64,000 nt of DNA from JAJDXO01 sp965207535 (GCA_965207535.1 CBDBMR010000012.1:186001-250000); one strand, 5' to 3'; shown: positions 26,184 to 33,395, counted from the first letter of the stretch. The notes: generated by a model from the letters alone, not told the origin. Made by a program: numbers and translations.

Positions 26184-26371
26184 TGTCAGATTCAGAAGAA
26201 CCAGTACGACGCCTCTACGCTGTCCGGTTTAATAAAGGGGATACCGAGAATATCTACGCCGATACGGTGACGACCAGAGGAGGGGTTCTTGTCCTTAAGT
26301 TGCACGGGGAAGTTGTCGCCAGATACAAGATGGGTGATGTTTCTGGCTATCGCATCGTGGATGACGCATGA
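26183..26371 (+). CDS. Small hypothetical protein
   Basis: The 62-residue protein (MSDSEEPVRRLYAVRF...) resembles a small beta-strand-rich fold and has no recognised family. Its ATG overlaps the preceding stop by one base and its TGA overlaps the next ATG (ATGA), so it is the middle gene of a tightly coupled trio at the left end of the AT-richer accessory island. Confidence 0.6.
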   Translation: MSDSEEPVRRLYAVRFNKGDTENIYADTVTTRGGVLVLKLHGEVVARYKMGDVSGYRIVDDA

Positions 26372-26637
26372 CCCATCTATTGATCACCAATCCCAATACG
26401 CCGGAGCCAATCCCGCTGCGATTTGAGATGATCCGGCGGGCTGCTTTGGAGTTGTGGGGCGAAGCGTCAATTTCGCAAGATAAAATCCTCAAGTGGGTTC
26501 GCGACGGGTGCCCGGATGCAGAGGGCGGCCTTCTCAACGCGGCCACACATCAGCCGCCTATCCCGGCGCAGGGTCAGATCGATCCCGGCGAATTCATGGC
26601 TCGGTTGCTTAAACAGGGGGTATTCCTGCGGGTCTAA
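26368..26637 (+). CDS. Small hypothetical protein
   Basis: The 89-residue protein contains MIRRAALELWGEASISQDKILKWVRDG, which looks like a helical, possibly DNA-binding, segment; no family was recognised. It starts inside the previous stop codon (ATGA). It converges on the GIY-YIG-like gene with a hairpin between them at 26646-26672. Phage-like or plasmid-like origin is plausible from gene size and packing. Confidence 0.6.
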   Translation: MTHLLITNPNTPEPIPLRFEMIRRAALELWGEASISQDKILKWVRDGCPDAEGGLLNAATHQPPIPAQGQIDPGEFMARLLKQGVFLRV

Positions 26638-26645
26638 ACGCAATA

Positions 26646-26672
26646 CGCTCCGCTGACTTTGGCGGAAGCGTT
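26646..26672. terminator. Bidirectional terminator-like hairpin
   Basis: CGCTCCGC and GCGGAAGCG form a GC stem around TGACTTTG, between two convergent genes. The same loop (TGACTTTGGCG) occurs in a larger hairpin at 28322-28350, so the two may be related elements. Confidence 0.5.
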
Positions 26673-26673
26673 C

Positions 26674-27021
26674 TCAAGTCCAAGGCACATTCACTGGAAT
26701 CGGAAGGACGTCTGGGAATACACTTCCGATCAAAGGTGGATAGGTGGTACCTAGATATTTCTCGATCCCATCTCTGTCTCGTGGATTTGTTTCTGCCCAC
26801 GAAACAAAGAGGCCGTGATGACTGTAGGCCATAATGTTCTCGTCTTGGCGATGTTCGCTTAGACGATCTGCAATGTTACCCTGTCCGATGCGAACCACGC
26901 GACCGGGTTGACCCCTATACCAGATCATATATACGCCTTGAGCGGTGACTCCGTCCAGATTGACGCGCTTGAAGTCACACGGTTCGTTTTCTTCACACTT
27001 TATCCAGCTCAATTGATACAT
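26674..27021 (-). CDS. GIY-YIG-like small protein
   Basis: The 115-residue protein, starting at ATG 27021, contains GVYMIWYRGQPGRVVRIGQGNIADRLSEHR. This follows the GIY-(x)-YIG arrangement loosely: GVY, then VVRIGQG in place of xxYVGxT, then an Arg and a His at catalytic-like spacing. The longer upstream open frame is a shadow of the protease gene. It is the last gene of a three-gene operon (membrane protein, ImmA/IrrE protease, this gene), 10 bp after the protease stop. A nuclease role is likely but the second Tyr and the late Glu are not certain. Confidence 0.6.
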   Translation of the reverse strand: MYQLSWIKCEENEPCDFKRVNLDGVTAQGVYMIWYRGQPGRVVRIGQGNIADRLSEHRQDENIMAYSHHGLFVSWAETNPRDRDGIEKYLGTTYPPLIGSVFPDVLPIPVNVPWT

Positions 27022-27031
27022 GATTTTGAAC

Positions 27032-27595
27032 TCAGGCTTCTTGAGGCAAGTGTTCGTCGAAAGTCTCGTAGGGAATTCCCAGCTTGATTGACATGAGGCT
27101 GTTAGTAACCTGGAAAAGCGTGGCCAAAGTAGGAATGGTGAGTGACTTATCTGCGCGAGCCTCGGCGATGGCTTTGCTGAGCAATGTATTGGGAACCAGG
27201 ATTTCGTGAATTGCGAGACGATTTGCTTCCTGTTCCTCCTTCGTCTCAAGGCGGCTTTGGTAAAGGCCACTTTCTTCGATGCCGTCGCCGATCTCATCGC
27301 GGTGTAGAATAAAGTGGGCAATTTCATGGGCGATCGTGAAACGCCGCCTCTCCACAGGATGATTGCCATTGACGAAAATCGCAAAACCGCTAGGGCCGCC
27401 GTTCTGGTTGTCCTTCAAAATCTGCCCAGACACTTCATCGGTGGGCCAATCAGATACCCGAAAAACCTCCAATCCGAGGGCGTTAGCGATGGGAACCGCC
27501 ATAACGGGGTACGTCAACTGATGGTTTCTAACGATTGCCATGCACTCGGTGAAGAGATATGGGACAGGTCTGACGTCCTCTGGCATGTCACTCAT
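27032..27595 (-). CDS. ImmA/IrrE-family metallo-endopeptidase
   Basis: The 187-residue protein has the zinc motif HEIAH (His90-His94) within RRFTIAHEIAHFILHRD, and the family-typical downstream EEQEANRLAIHEILVP with a third-ligand Glu. ImmA/IrrE proteases cleave helix-turn-helix repressors in mobile elements and stress responses. No partner repressor gene was found next to it. It overlaps the membrane protein gene by 8 bp and precedes the GIY-YIG-like gene, forming one minus-strand operon. Confidence 0.88.
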   Translation of the reverse strand: MSDMPEDVRPVPYLFTECMAIVRNHQLTYPVMAVPIANALGLEVFRVSDWPTDEVSGQILKDNQNGGPSGFAIFVNGNHPVERRRFTIAHEIAHFILHRDEIGDGIEESGLYQSRLETKEEQEANRLAIHEILVPNTLLSKAIAEARADKSLTIPTLATLFQVTNSLMSIKLGIPYETFDEHLPQEA

Positions 27596-28070
27596 CTTCC
27601 TTCTCGGGTTCTAGATTTGGTTTCCCCAATGGCATTTCTCCAACTTCTTGAGAGGTGGCACCGGGTGATGGTTCTGTGTCCCCACCTCTTCCTGCAAGCC
27701 AGGACGCTAACAGATCATCCGCTTTTTTGGTGGCTACGGTATCAGCCGTCACCTCAGCAACTGACCTTGCCGTATCATCTGCGGCCTCTCTTGCCATTTT
27801 AACAGCGGCGTCCTTGATGGTCTGAAACCCGAGGAAGGCACTTACCGCGATGAAGATAATCACTGCCGTAAGGGTGATCTGGAGAATTGCCAGAGACATG
27901 GGGAGGGTGCCAAACGGATTGTAGAGACTAGGCGAGTTGCCGAACTCGCTAGAAGGCACGTTCGCGGGGACCTGCTGCGCCTTCATGCCATACGATGCAG
28001 CGACGTAGGATACTAGGCCAGTGAGCACCACCCCCAAAATAATGATGAGCACCATGCGGCCATGCCTCAT
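27588..28070 (-). CDS. Two-helix membrane protein
   Basis: The 160-residue protein has transmembrane segments at about 6-26 and 58-82, then a cytoplasmic or periplasmic helical tail rich in Ala, Glu and Asp (AADDTARSVAEVTADTVATKKADD) and an acidic end. No family recognised. It is the first gene of the operon with the ImmA/IrrE protease (8-bp overlap). It may act as a membrane sensor or substrate of the protease; this is a guess from linkage. Confidence 0.7.
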   Translation of the reverse strand: MRHGRMVLIIILGVVLTGLVSYVAASYGMKAQQVPANVPSSEFGNSPSLYNPFGTLPMSLAILQITLTAVIIFIAVSAFLGFQTIKDAAVKMAREAADDTARSVAEVTADTVATKKADDLLASWLAGRGGDTEPSPGATSQEVGEMPLGKPNLEPEKEDE

Positions 28071-28321
28071 GGTAACCTGTTCCGCACCGGAGCGACCTCC
28101 CTCCTACGCGCGATGGCATCAGGGCACGACTTTTGGCTGACGTGCCGCAGATTCTCAAAAATTTGGAGCATGGGACTAGGCGCTTCGTACGCCGTTGGGT
28201 CGCCCAGTGTCAACGGTAAGTTGGCTATACATGAGGCGCCTCCCGGTCATCACGAAATTATCCTATCGGGCGACGGTCAGGGGTGCAACACCGGAAAAAT
28301 ACAATTTTTGGAAGTAGAACG

Positions 28322-28350
28322 CCCCGCTGACTTTGGCGAGCGCGGGGCGA
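28322..28350. terminator. Strong hairpin after the retropepsin-like gene
   Basis: CGCCCCGC and GCGGGGCG form a GC stem around TGACTTTGGCGAGC just beyond the stop of the minus-strand protease gene (28358). It is related in loop sequence to 26646-26672. Confidence 0.5.
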
Positions 28351-28357
28351 GGGTGTA

Positions 28358-28897
28358 TCATTTCCGTTTTTTTCGGCGCGGCGCCTTCTTTTTTGATGAC
28401 GGCCGTCTGAATCCTTTCTTACCGTTCTCAATGTCAATCTCGGCTACATAGTCGGTGGCATGGCTGGGCGGATCCTGGAAAGTCATCCACGTACTTCCAT
28501 GTTTATGAGTTAGGGCAAAATCCCCCCTTCCGATTATATCCATTCCAATCAACACGTCGCACCCATGAAAATCGCCATCGACGACATTCAGGCCGGAAAA
28601 CGCGACCGCGTTCGGTAAATACAAATTTACCAAATAGACCTTGGCTAGCCTTGTGCCGTTCGCAGTGTGATTTTCGATTTCGTTTGTGGATTCTAAGCCC
28701 AAGTCTTGAATTACCTTCTGGGAAATGGCTGTCATCGTTGCCCCTGTATCCCAGATGGCTTTGACATGGTGTATCGATGGTTGTTTCGCGCCAGAAGAAG
28801 GATGGAATGGCTCGGAAATTCCGACGTCCACCGCGAGTTCCCGCACCCGCGTTGAATACTTTATCGTAAATGCTAACTTTGAATTTCTCGATGGCAA
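28358..28897 (-). CDS. Retropepsin-like aspartic protease
   Basis: The 179-residue protein has the aspartic-protease signature WDTGATMTAIS (Asp50-Thr51-Gly52) and VLIGMDIIGRGDFALT, typical of bacterial single-domain retropepsins that work as dimers. The C-terminus is very basic (KKKAPRRKKRK). The start is TTG 28897, which is unusual; it lies 18 bp from the end of an inserted IS element. Before the insertion it would have followed the small gene now at 29747-29986 with only a few bases between them, so the pair was probably one operon. Expression may now depend on the IS or be lost. Confidence 0.8.
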   Translation of the reverse strand: MPSRNSKLAFTIKYSTRVRELAVDVGISEPFHPSSGAKQPSIHHVKAIWDTGATMTAISQKVIQDLGLESTNEIENHTANGTRLAKVYLVNLYLPNAVAFSGLNVVDGDFHGCDVLIGMDIIGRGDFALTHKHGSTWMTFQDPPSHATDYVAEIDIENGKKGFRRPSSKKKAPRRKKRK

Positions 28898-28911
28898 TCT
28901 GTCAGATCACC

Positions 28912-28915
28912 CTAG
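28912..28915. repeat. Target-site duplication CTAG, left
   Basis: CTAG at 28912-28915 and at 29757-29760 flank the IS element exactly at its inverted repeats. CTAG-type duplications are usual for the IS427 group of the IS5 family. Confidence 0.85.
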
Positions 28916-29756
28916 GTCCTGTTGACAATTAACGGACTATTCATGGTTGGCGTGATTCAAGCAAGACCGTTTCAACTGGCGGGAGCGTGTCATGCTTCGA
29001 CGGGAACTGACGGATATGCAATGGGACCGGATCAAGGGTTTGGTTCCGGGCAAAGAGGCGGATCGCGGCTCCACGGGTCGGGACAACCGCCTGTTTGTGG
29101 ACGCCGTGCTGTGGATCGCCCGGGCGGGTTCGCCGTGGCGCGATCTGCCGGACGCCTTCGGCAACTGGAACAGCGTCTACGTGCGCTTTTCGCGGTGGGC
29201 CAAGGCGGGGGTTTGGGAGAGTCTTTTCAATGCCTTGGCGGAGGATCCCGACTTCGAATACCTGATCGTGGATTCGACCATCGTGCGGGCGCATCAACAT
29301 GCCGCCGGCGCAAAAGGGGGGCTCAGGCTCAGGCCATCGGCCGCTCGCGCGGCGGCCTGACGAGCAAAATCCACATCACCGTCGATGGCCTGGGCAATCC
29401 CTTGCGGTTCATCCTCACCGGCGGCCAGGTGGGCGACGTCACCCAGGCCGAGGGGCTGATCGCCGGGCTGCCGGGCGAGACCCTGATCGCCGACACCGCC
29501 TACGACGCGAACCGCTTCCGCGCCCGCCTCGACAGCGCCGGGATGGTGGCGGTGATCCCCTCCAACCCGTCGCGGGCACAAGCCGTGCCGTACGACCCCG
29601 AACTCTACAAGGAAAGGCACGTCGTCGAATGTTTCATCAACAAGATCAAGCACTTCCGCCGCATCGCCACACGCTACGAAAAGACCGTCACCGCCTACAT
29701 GGCCATGCTGTGCCTCGTCGGGGCGCTCATTTGGATGCGATAAATGTCAACAGGAC
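28916..29756 (+). mobile_element. IS5-family (IS427-group) insertion sequence, intact
   Basis: The 841-bp element has perfect terminal inverted repeats GTCCTGTTGACA (28916-28927) and TGTCAACAGGAC (29745-29756), and a CTAG target duplication on both sides. It encodes a DDE transposase in two overlapping frames. The perfect ends and duplication, with no decay in the reading frames, indicate a recent and possibly still active insertion. It interrupts a two-gene operon (29747-29986 and 28358-28897). Confidence 0.95.
28992..29743 (+). CDS. IS5-family transposase made by -1 frameshifting
   Basis: Frame 1 (28992-29360) gives MLRRELTDMQWDRIKGLVPG... with the first catalytic Asp in LIVDSTIVRAHQHAAGAKGG. 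Frame 2, shifted by -1, continues with GRSRGGLTSKIHITVDGLG, the second Asp in IADTAYDANRF, and Glu in ERHVVECFINKIKHFRRIATRYEK. The frames meet at the slippery run AAAAGGGGGG (29312-29321), as expected for programmed -1 frameshifting in this IS group. The fused protein is about 250 residues with a complete DDE set. Either frame alone would be inactive. Confidence 0.93.
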
Positions 29757-29986
29757 CTAGAACGAAATACGGCCGGGGCTTCCTCCTCGACCGGAATACA
29801 TTGGCGAATGAGGAAGCTACCGGGTTGAAATTGGGATTTCGCTTCAAAATAGGCGTCGAGCTGGTCATCAAAAAAACCGATTACGGAGTCCTTATGAATA
29901 ACAACATATTTTCCGTAATGTTTCGTCGTAAATTCTGCCTGACGATGTTTAAAGACGGCGATTTCTTGTTCCAACGACACGTTCAC
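29747..29986 (-). CDS. Small protein of the DUF5678-like type, 3' end rewritten by the IS
   Basis: The 79-residue protein (MNVSLEQEIAVFKHRQAEF...) has YGKYVVIHKDSVIGFFDDQLDAYFEA and FLIRQCIPVEEE, features of small bacterial proteins often encoded next to retropepsin-like proteases. Its last codons and stop (29747) lie inside the IS end: the tail now reads SRSC where the uninterrupted sequence would give SRVI before a stop. Protein length is unchanged, so function is probably kept. It was probably co-transcribed with the protease gene at 28358-28897 before the insertion. Confidence 0.7.
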   Translation of the reverse strand: MNVSLEQEIAVFKHRQAEFTTKHYGKYVVIHKDSVIGFFDDQLDAYFEAKSQFQPGSFLIRQCIPVEEEAPAVFRSRSC

Positions 29987-30096
29987 GTTCCTGTTACACA
30001 GTCAACGGTTTTTCGAAAAATTTTCCCTTGACGCTGTTTTAGAGGCCCGTCTTGGCGCAAATCAAGAAAAAATTTTGCTTCTGGAGCTCTAACTCA

Positions 30097-30351
30097 TTGA
30101 TTAATAACGAAATTAAATATAATGCACTTCTCTTGGCGATAGTCCTCGTGGTCTCCGGTTGCGAGGACAAGGAGGCGGCATACGATTCCGGATACGGAGA
30201 TGGCTACGCCGTGGGATACAACACCACCTGCCAAATCAGGAGAACCTTGATCGAGGGGAATTGGTCAAGCGAGTCGTATTCCAAAGGATATGAGGTGGGC
30301 ATGGTCGCTGGGATCAATGCCTGCAACGCCACGCGCCGAAATTCAAACTGA
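30097..30351 (+). CDS. Small putative lipoprotein
   Basis: The protein of about 84 residues has a hydrophobic stretch ALLLAIVLVVSGC that ends in a lipobox-like VSGC, then a Tyr/Gly-rich repeat region (YDSGYGDGYAVGYN, SYSKGYEVGM). No family recognised. TTG 30097 is the more likely start because it gives a short polar n-region; TTG 30052 would add a basic leader. It is in the AT-richer accessory island. Confidence 0.5.
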   Translation: MINNEIKYNALLLAIVLVVSGCEDKEAAYDSGYGDGYAVGYNTTCQIRRTLIEGNWSSESYSKGYEVGMVAGINACNATRRNSN

Positions 30352-30439
30352 TGCACTACCGGCCATTGCGACAATTGCACCATCCCTTGCGCTTGCCACC
30401 GAAATAGGGCCGCCCGTGCCCAGCCTCAATCATTTACGG

Positions 30440-30757
30440 TCATCTCTTGCCACTCATTCCCTGAAGGCACTGACTTAGGCCCATGGTGTAAACGGCTCGG
30501 CGCACCGACAATTCCTTTCCAACAACAAGCGGTTGGACCGCCCTGATCATGGTCTCGACGTTTTCGCGCTGCATCATTTTAAGCAGTTTGAGGGCCTCAT
30601 CTTTGCCTAGTGTAACGTCCAATTTGTTGTCCCTAATCCCCTGCATGAAACAGGGGTCAATGACGTACTCAATGATCTCGGCCCTCGTGTCTGCCGACGC
30701 TTGGACAGGATGTGAAATGGCGATGACGGCGGCAACGGACAACAGAATTTTCTTCAT
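30440..30757 (-). CDS. Small secreted protein, unknown function
   Basis: The 105-residue protein has signal peptide MKKILLSVAAVIAISHPVQASA and a mature helical part with two Cys (PCFMQGIRDN and LSQCLQGMSG) that could form a disulfide. A good ribosome binding site (GGGAGA) precedes the ATG. No family recognised. The upstream region carries a long inverted repeat (30800-30922). Confidence 0.7.
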   Translation of the reverse strand: MKKILLSVAAVIAISHPVQASADTRAEIIEYVIDPCFMQGIRDNKLDVTLGKDEALKLLKMMQRENVETMIRAVQPLVVGKELSVRRAVYTMGLSQCLQGMSGKR

Positions 30758-30799
30758 GGGAATCTCCCGCTTGCCAACCCGGCGGGTGCCGGGCCGTTT

Positions 30800-30922
30800 G
30801 CATCACCACATGGGTATGTGAGGATCCCGCCTATTCGCCGGGCCGGGGAGCTACCCCAAGCCGGGTCTAGGGCTGTTGTATTCAGCGGGCGACCCGACAG
30901 AGCGGGCACCCAGTGGTGATGC
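30800..30922. other. Long inverted repeat, candidate structured RNA or leader
   Basis: GCATCACCAC (30800-30809) pairs with GTGGTGATGC (30913-30922), and inner bases TGGGT/ACCCA extend the stem after a small bulge. The enclosed part contains more GC-rich inverted segments (GCGGGCGACCCG, CGGGCCGGGG). It lies upstream of the secreted protein (minus) and 5' of moaA (plus), so it may be a leader, a small RNA or an element end. I do not recognise an Rfam class. Confidence 0.35.
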
Positions 30923-31000
30923 AGCGGATACGATATTGCACTCGCCTACGGGGCGGCAATGCCTAAATTTGGCGTGATGGCCATCAAGGAGAATGACCCA

Positions 31001-31066
31001 TGACGAAAGCCGCAAAGCAGAAGATCGACCGGCCGGAAGTCAGGTTGAAGCCGTCGGATAATTAGC
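31001..31066 (+). pseudogene. 21-codon frame, probable truncated gene start
   Basis: ATG 31001 has a good ribosome binding site (AAGGAGA) and reads MTKAAKQKIDRPEVRLKPSDN then stop. The start resembles short alphaproteobacterial proteins beginning with TK..K..RPEV.LKPS and continuing further, so this is probably the first codons of a gene broken at the island's right edge. A functional leader peptide for moaA is possible but less likely, since 148 bp separate them. Confidence 0.35.
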
Positions 31067-31214
31067 CCTCACCAGCTACCTATATGGGGCCGGTTCGAAT
31101 TCCCCACAAATTCGTTGGGGATGACAATCGGCCGGCGCGGGCATATGTTAGGCGCACCCCGGAAATCGCCCGATGGGCGCCGGGGGTTTGTCGTCAGTAT
31201 GAGTTGCCGCGAAG
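31067..31214. other. Region between the short frame and moaA
   Basis: Contains the stem TCCCCA/TGGGGA around 31100-31121, a hairpin GGCGCACCCCGG.../CGCCGGGGG near 31151-31187, and a T-loop-like GGTTCGAATTCC at 31092-31103. It could carry the moaA promoter and leader, but no molybdenum-cofactor riboswitch pattern could be confirmed by eye. Confidence 0.35.
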
Positions 31215-32213
31215 ATGTCGAGCCTAATTGACCCTTTTGGCAGGACGGTATCGTACCTCAGGGTATCGGTCACGGACCGGTGCAACTACCGGTGCGTCTA
31301 TTGCATGTCGGAAAACATGACGTTTCTGCCGAAGTCGGACCTGCTGACCCTCGAGGAACTCGAGCGTCTTTGCGCGGCATTCATCCGGCGCGGCGTCGAC
31401 AAGCTTCGGATTACCGGCGGGGAACCGCTGGTCCGCCGGAACGTCATGTCGCTTTTCCGGAATCTCGGCCGGTACCTGGAGACCGGCGGTCTCAGGGAAC
31501 TCACGCTGACGACCAACGGAAGCCGGCTCGCCGAATTCGCCGATGAGCTTTATGACTGCGGCGTCCGGCGCATCAACGTCTCCCTCGACTCGCTCGATCC
31601 GGGCAAGTTCAACGACGTGACCCGCTGGGGACGGCTGGATGACGTGATGCGCGGGCTGGAGGCCGCCAAATCGGCGGGCCTCGAGGTCAAAATCAATGCC
31701 GTTGCGCTGAAGGGTTACAACGACGACGAGTTGGACGATCTCGTGGAGTGGGCCGGCCGCGAGGACTTCGATCTCACCTTCATCGAAACCATGCCGCTTG
31801 GCGAAATCGACGAGGACCGCACGGACCGGTACCTGCCGCTGAGCGCCGTTCGCGAGCACCTCGAGCGGAGATGGACCCTGGAAGAGACCGATTATCAAAC
31901 CGGCGGGCCGGCCCGATATGTGACGATCAAGGAAACCGGGAAACGGCTCGGCCTTATCACTCCGCTGACCCACAACTTCTGTGAAAACTGCAACCGGGTG
32001 CGGCTGACCTGCACGGGAACGCTCTACATGTGCCTGGGCCAGGAGGATGCCGCCGATCTGAGGACGCCGCTCAGAATGAGCGAGGGAGACGGCCTCCTGA
32101 TGGACGCCATCGACGAGGCGATCGGGCGAAAGCCGAAGGGCCACGACTTCGTTATCGATCGGGCCGGCGCCGATCCCGCGGTCGGCCGGCATATGAGCGT
32201 AACGGGCGGGTAG
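31215..32213 (+). CDS. moaA: GTP 3',8-cyclase
   Basis: The 332-residue radical-SAM enzyme makes the first step of molybdenum cofactor synthesis from GTP. The N-terminal cluster motif is CNYRCVYC (Cys23, 27, 30), followed by KLRITGGEPL. The second FeS cluster site is CENCNRVRLTC with a further Cys at LYMC. The protein ends HMSVTGG; the C-terminal double Gly is required in MoaA. Length is normal. It lies at the right edge of the accessory island and 28 bp before nadK, and fits with fdhD, mobA and formate dehydrogenase elsewhere in the window. Confidence 0.96.
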   Translation: MSSLIDPFGRTVSYLRVSVTDRCNYRCVYCMSENMTFLPKSDLLTLEELERLCAAFIRRGVDKLRITGGEPLVRRNVMSLFRNLGRYLETGGLRELTLTTNGSRLAEFADELYDCGVRRINVSLDSLDPGKFNDVTRWGRLDDVMRGLEAAKSAGLEVKINAVALKGYNDDELDDLVEWAGREDFDLTFIETMPLGEIDEDRTDRYLPLSAVREHLERRWTLEETDYQTGGPARYVTIKETGKRLGLITPLTHNFCENCNRVRLTCTGTLYMCLGQEDAADLRTPLRMSEGDGLLMDAIDEAIGRKPKGHDFVIDRAGADPAVGRHMSVTGG

Positions 32214-32241
32214 CGGCGGCCCGCACGCTGGATCACCCGCC

Positions 32242-33012
32242 ATGGACTTCAATTCACTATCGATTGTCGCGGACGGCCACGCCGAGGCGGCCCAAGCGCT
32301 GGAACGCCTTTCCGAGCGATATCCGGCCGCCGATGCCGAGCAGGCCGACCTGATCGTCGCCATCGGCGGCGACGGCTTCATGCTCTCGACCCTTCACCGC
32401 TTCATGGAAAGGCAAATTCCCATATTCGGGATGAACCTGGGCTCCGTCGGGTTTTTGATGAACGAGTACCGGGAGGAGGGCCTGCTGGAGCGGCTGCGGA
32501 AGGCGGAAGCGATCGAGCTTCAGCCCCTTCACATGCTGGCGACCACTGCGGGCGGAGAGAGGCACGAAGCGCTGGCCATCAACGAAGTGTCCCTGCATAG
32601 GGAAACCCGGCTCGCCGCCAAGGTCCGGATAAAGCTGGATGGGGTGGTGCGGCTGGAGGAACTCGTTTGCGACGGCGTCCTGGTTTGCACGCCGGCCGGC
32701 AGCACTGCGTACAATCTCTCCGCCCACGGCCCGATCATCCCCCTCGGCGCGGGGCTGCTCGGCCTGACGCCCATCAGCGCATTCCGGCCCCGGCATTGGC
32801 GCGGGGCGCTGCTGCCGCAGAACGCGGTCGTTACCTTCGAAATTCTCGACCACGATCTCCGGCCGGCCAGCGCCGTCGCGGATTTCACCGAAATTCGCGA
32901 TGTGGTTTCCGTCGAGGTCCGGGCGACAAGCAGTCCGGCCCCGGCCCTGGTATTCGATCCGGAGCACAATCTGGAGGAACGAATTCTGACCGAGCAGTTC
33001 GTTTCGGTCTAG
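32242..33012 (+). CDS. nadK: NAD kinase
   Basis: The 256-residue protein has the diphosphate-binding motif AIGGDGFML, the NE/D motif AINEVSLHRE and TPAGSTAYNLSAHGPII, all diagnostic of ATP-NAD kinases. It phosphorylates NAD to NADP. Length is typical of the compact alphaproteobacterial form. It starts 28 bp after moaA on the same strand and may be co-transcribed. The stop codon is the first base group of a 36-bp direct repeat that also covers the 3' end of pyrD. Confidence 0.95.
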   Translation: MDFNSLSIVADGHAEAAQALERLSERYPAADAEQADLIVAIGGDGFMLSTLHRFMERQIPIFGMNLGSVGFLMNEYREEGLLERLRKAEAIELQPLHMLATTAGGERHEALAINEVSLHRETRLAAKVRIKLDGVVRLEELVCDGVLVCTPAGSTAYNLSAHGPIIPLGAGLLGLTPISAFRPRHWRGALLPQNAVVTFEILDHDLRPASAVADFTEIRDVVSVEVRATSSPAPALVFDPEHNLEERILTEQFVSV

Positions 33013-33047
33013 CGGGCTGGCCGCCCTATTTGGAATCGATCCCGACC
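33012..33047. repeat. 36-bp direct repeat, left copy (duplicate of the pyrD 3' end)
   Basis: Identical to 33360-33395, which includes the last codons and stop of pyrD. The two copies bracket a 312-bp block of REP-like palindromes and a longer hairpin, so the block probably arose or moved with a duplication of the pyrD tail. Confidence 0.85.
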
Positions 33048-33057
33048 CCCAAAGCGT

Positions 33058-33359
33058 GGATGCCCCGGACAAGCCGGGGCATGACGGCTTCTTTGATTCA
33101 GCACCACTCGTCATACCCCGCTTTATGCGGGGTATCCAGATTCTCAATTGTTGAACCACGGAGACGGTGAGACAGTGAGATTGGAGGAGCTAACCATTCC
33201 TCCTCAGTGAACTCTGTGCCTCTGTGGTGAGATTCCTATTTCGTGGATGCCCGTGTCGGGCACGGGCATGACGATTGGAGTGTGCCGTATATCCTCTCGT
33301 CATACCCCGCTTTATGCAGGGTATCCAGGGGCGGGAGTTCGCGGATGCTCCGTCACTTT
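33058..33359. repeat. Repeat block: REP palindromes and an 80-bp hairpin
   Basis: Contains REP-like palindromes at about 33058-33085, 33111-33138, 33243-33272 and 33299-33330, plus the hairpin copy at 33153-33230. No gene. The block separates the convergent nadK and pyrD genes. Confidence 0.75.
33153..33230 (+). repeat. 80-bp hairpin element, copy A
   Basis: Begins GAACCACGGAGACGGTGAGA and ends CTCTGTGCCTCTGTGGTGA; the ends are complementary, giving a long imperfect hairpin. Very similar copies lie at 37831-37907 and, inverted, at 44171-44250. All three sit inside blocks of REP-like palindromes. Confidence 0.85.
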
Positions 33360-33395
33360 GCGGGCTGGCCGCCCTATTTGGAATCGATCCCGACC
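33360..33395. repeat. 36-bp direct repeat, right copy (pyrD 3' end)
   Basis: Overlaps the end of pyrD and matches 33012-33047 exactly. Confidence 0.85.

Noticed and set aside
31092..31103. tRNA T-loop-like sequence GGTTCGAATTCC
   Set aside because: The flanking bases do not form a T stem or acceptor stem, and no anticodon arm is present; kept only as a possible att remnant.
33058..33359. CRISPR array
   Set aside because: Palindromes are of different types, spacing is irregular, and there are no unique spacers or cas genes.
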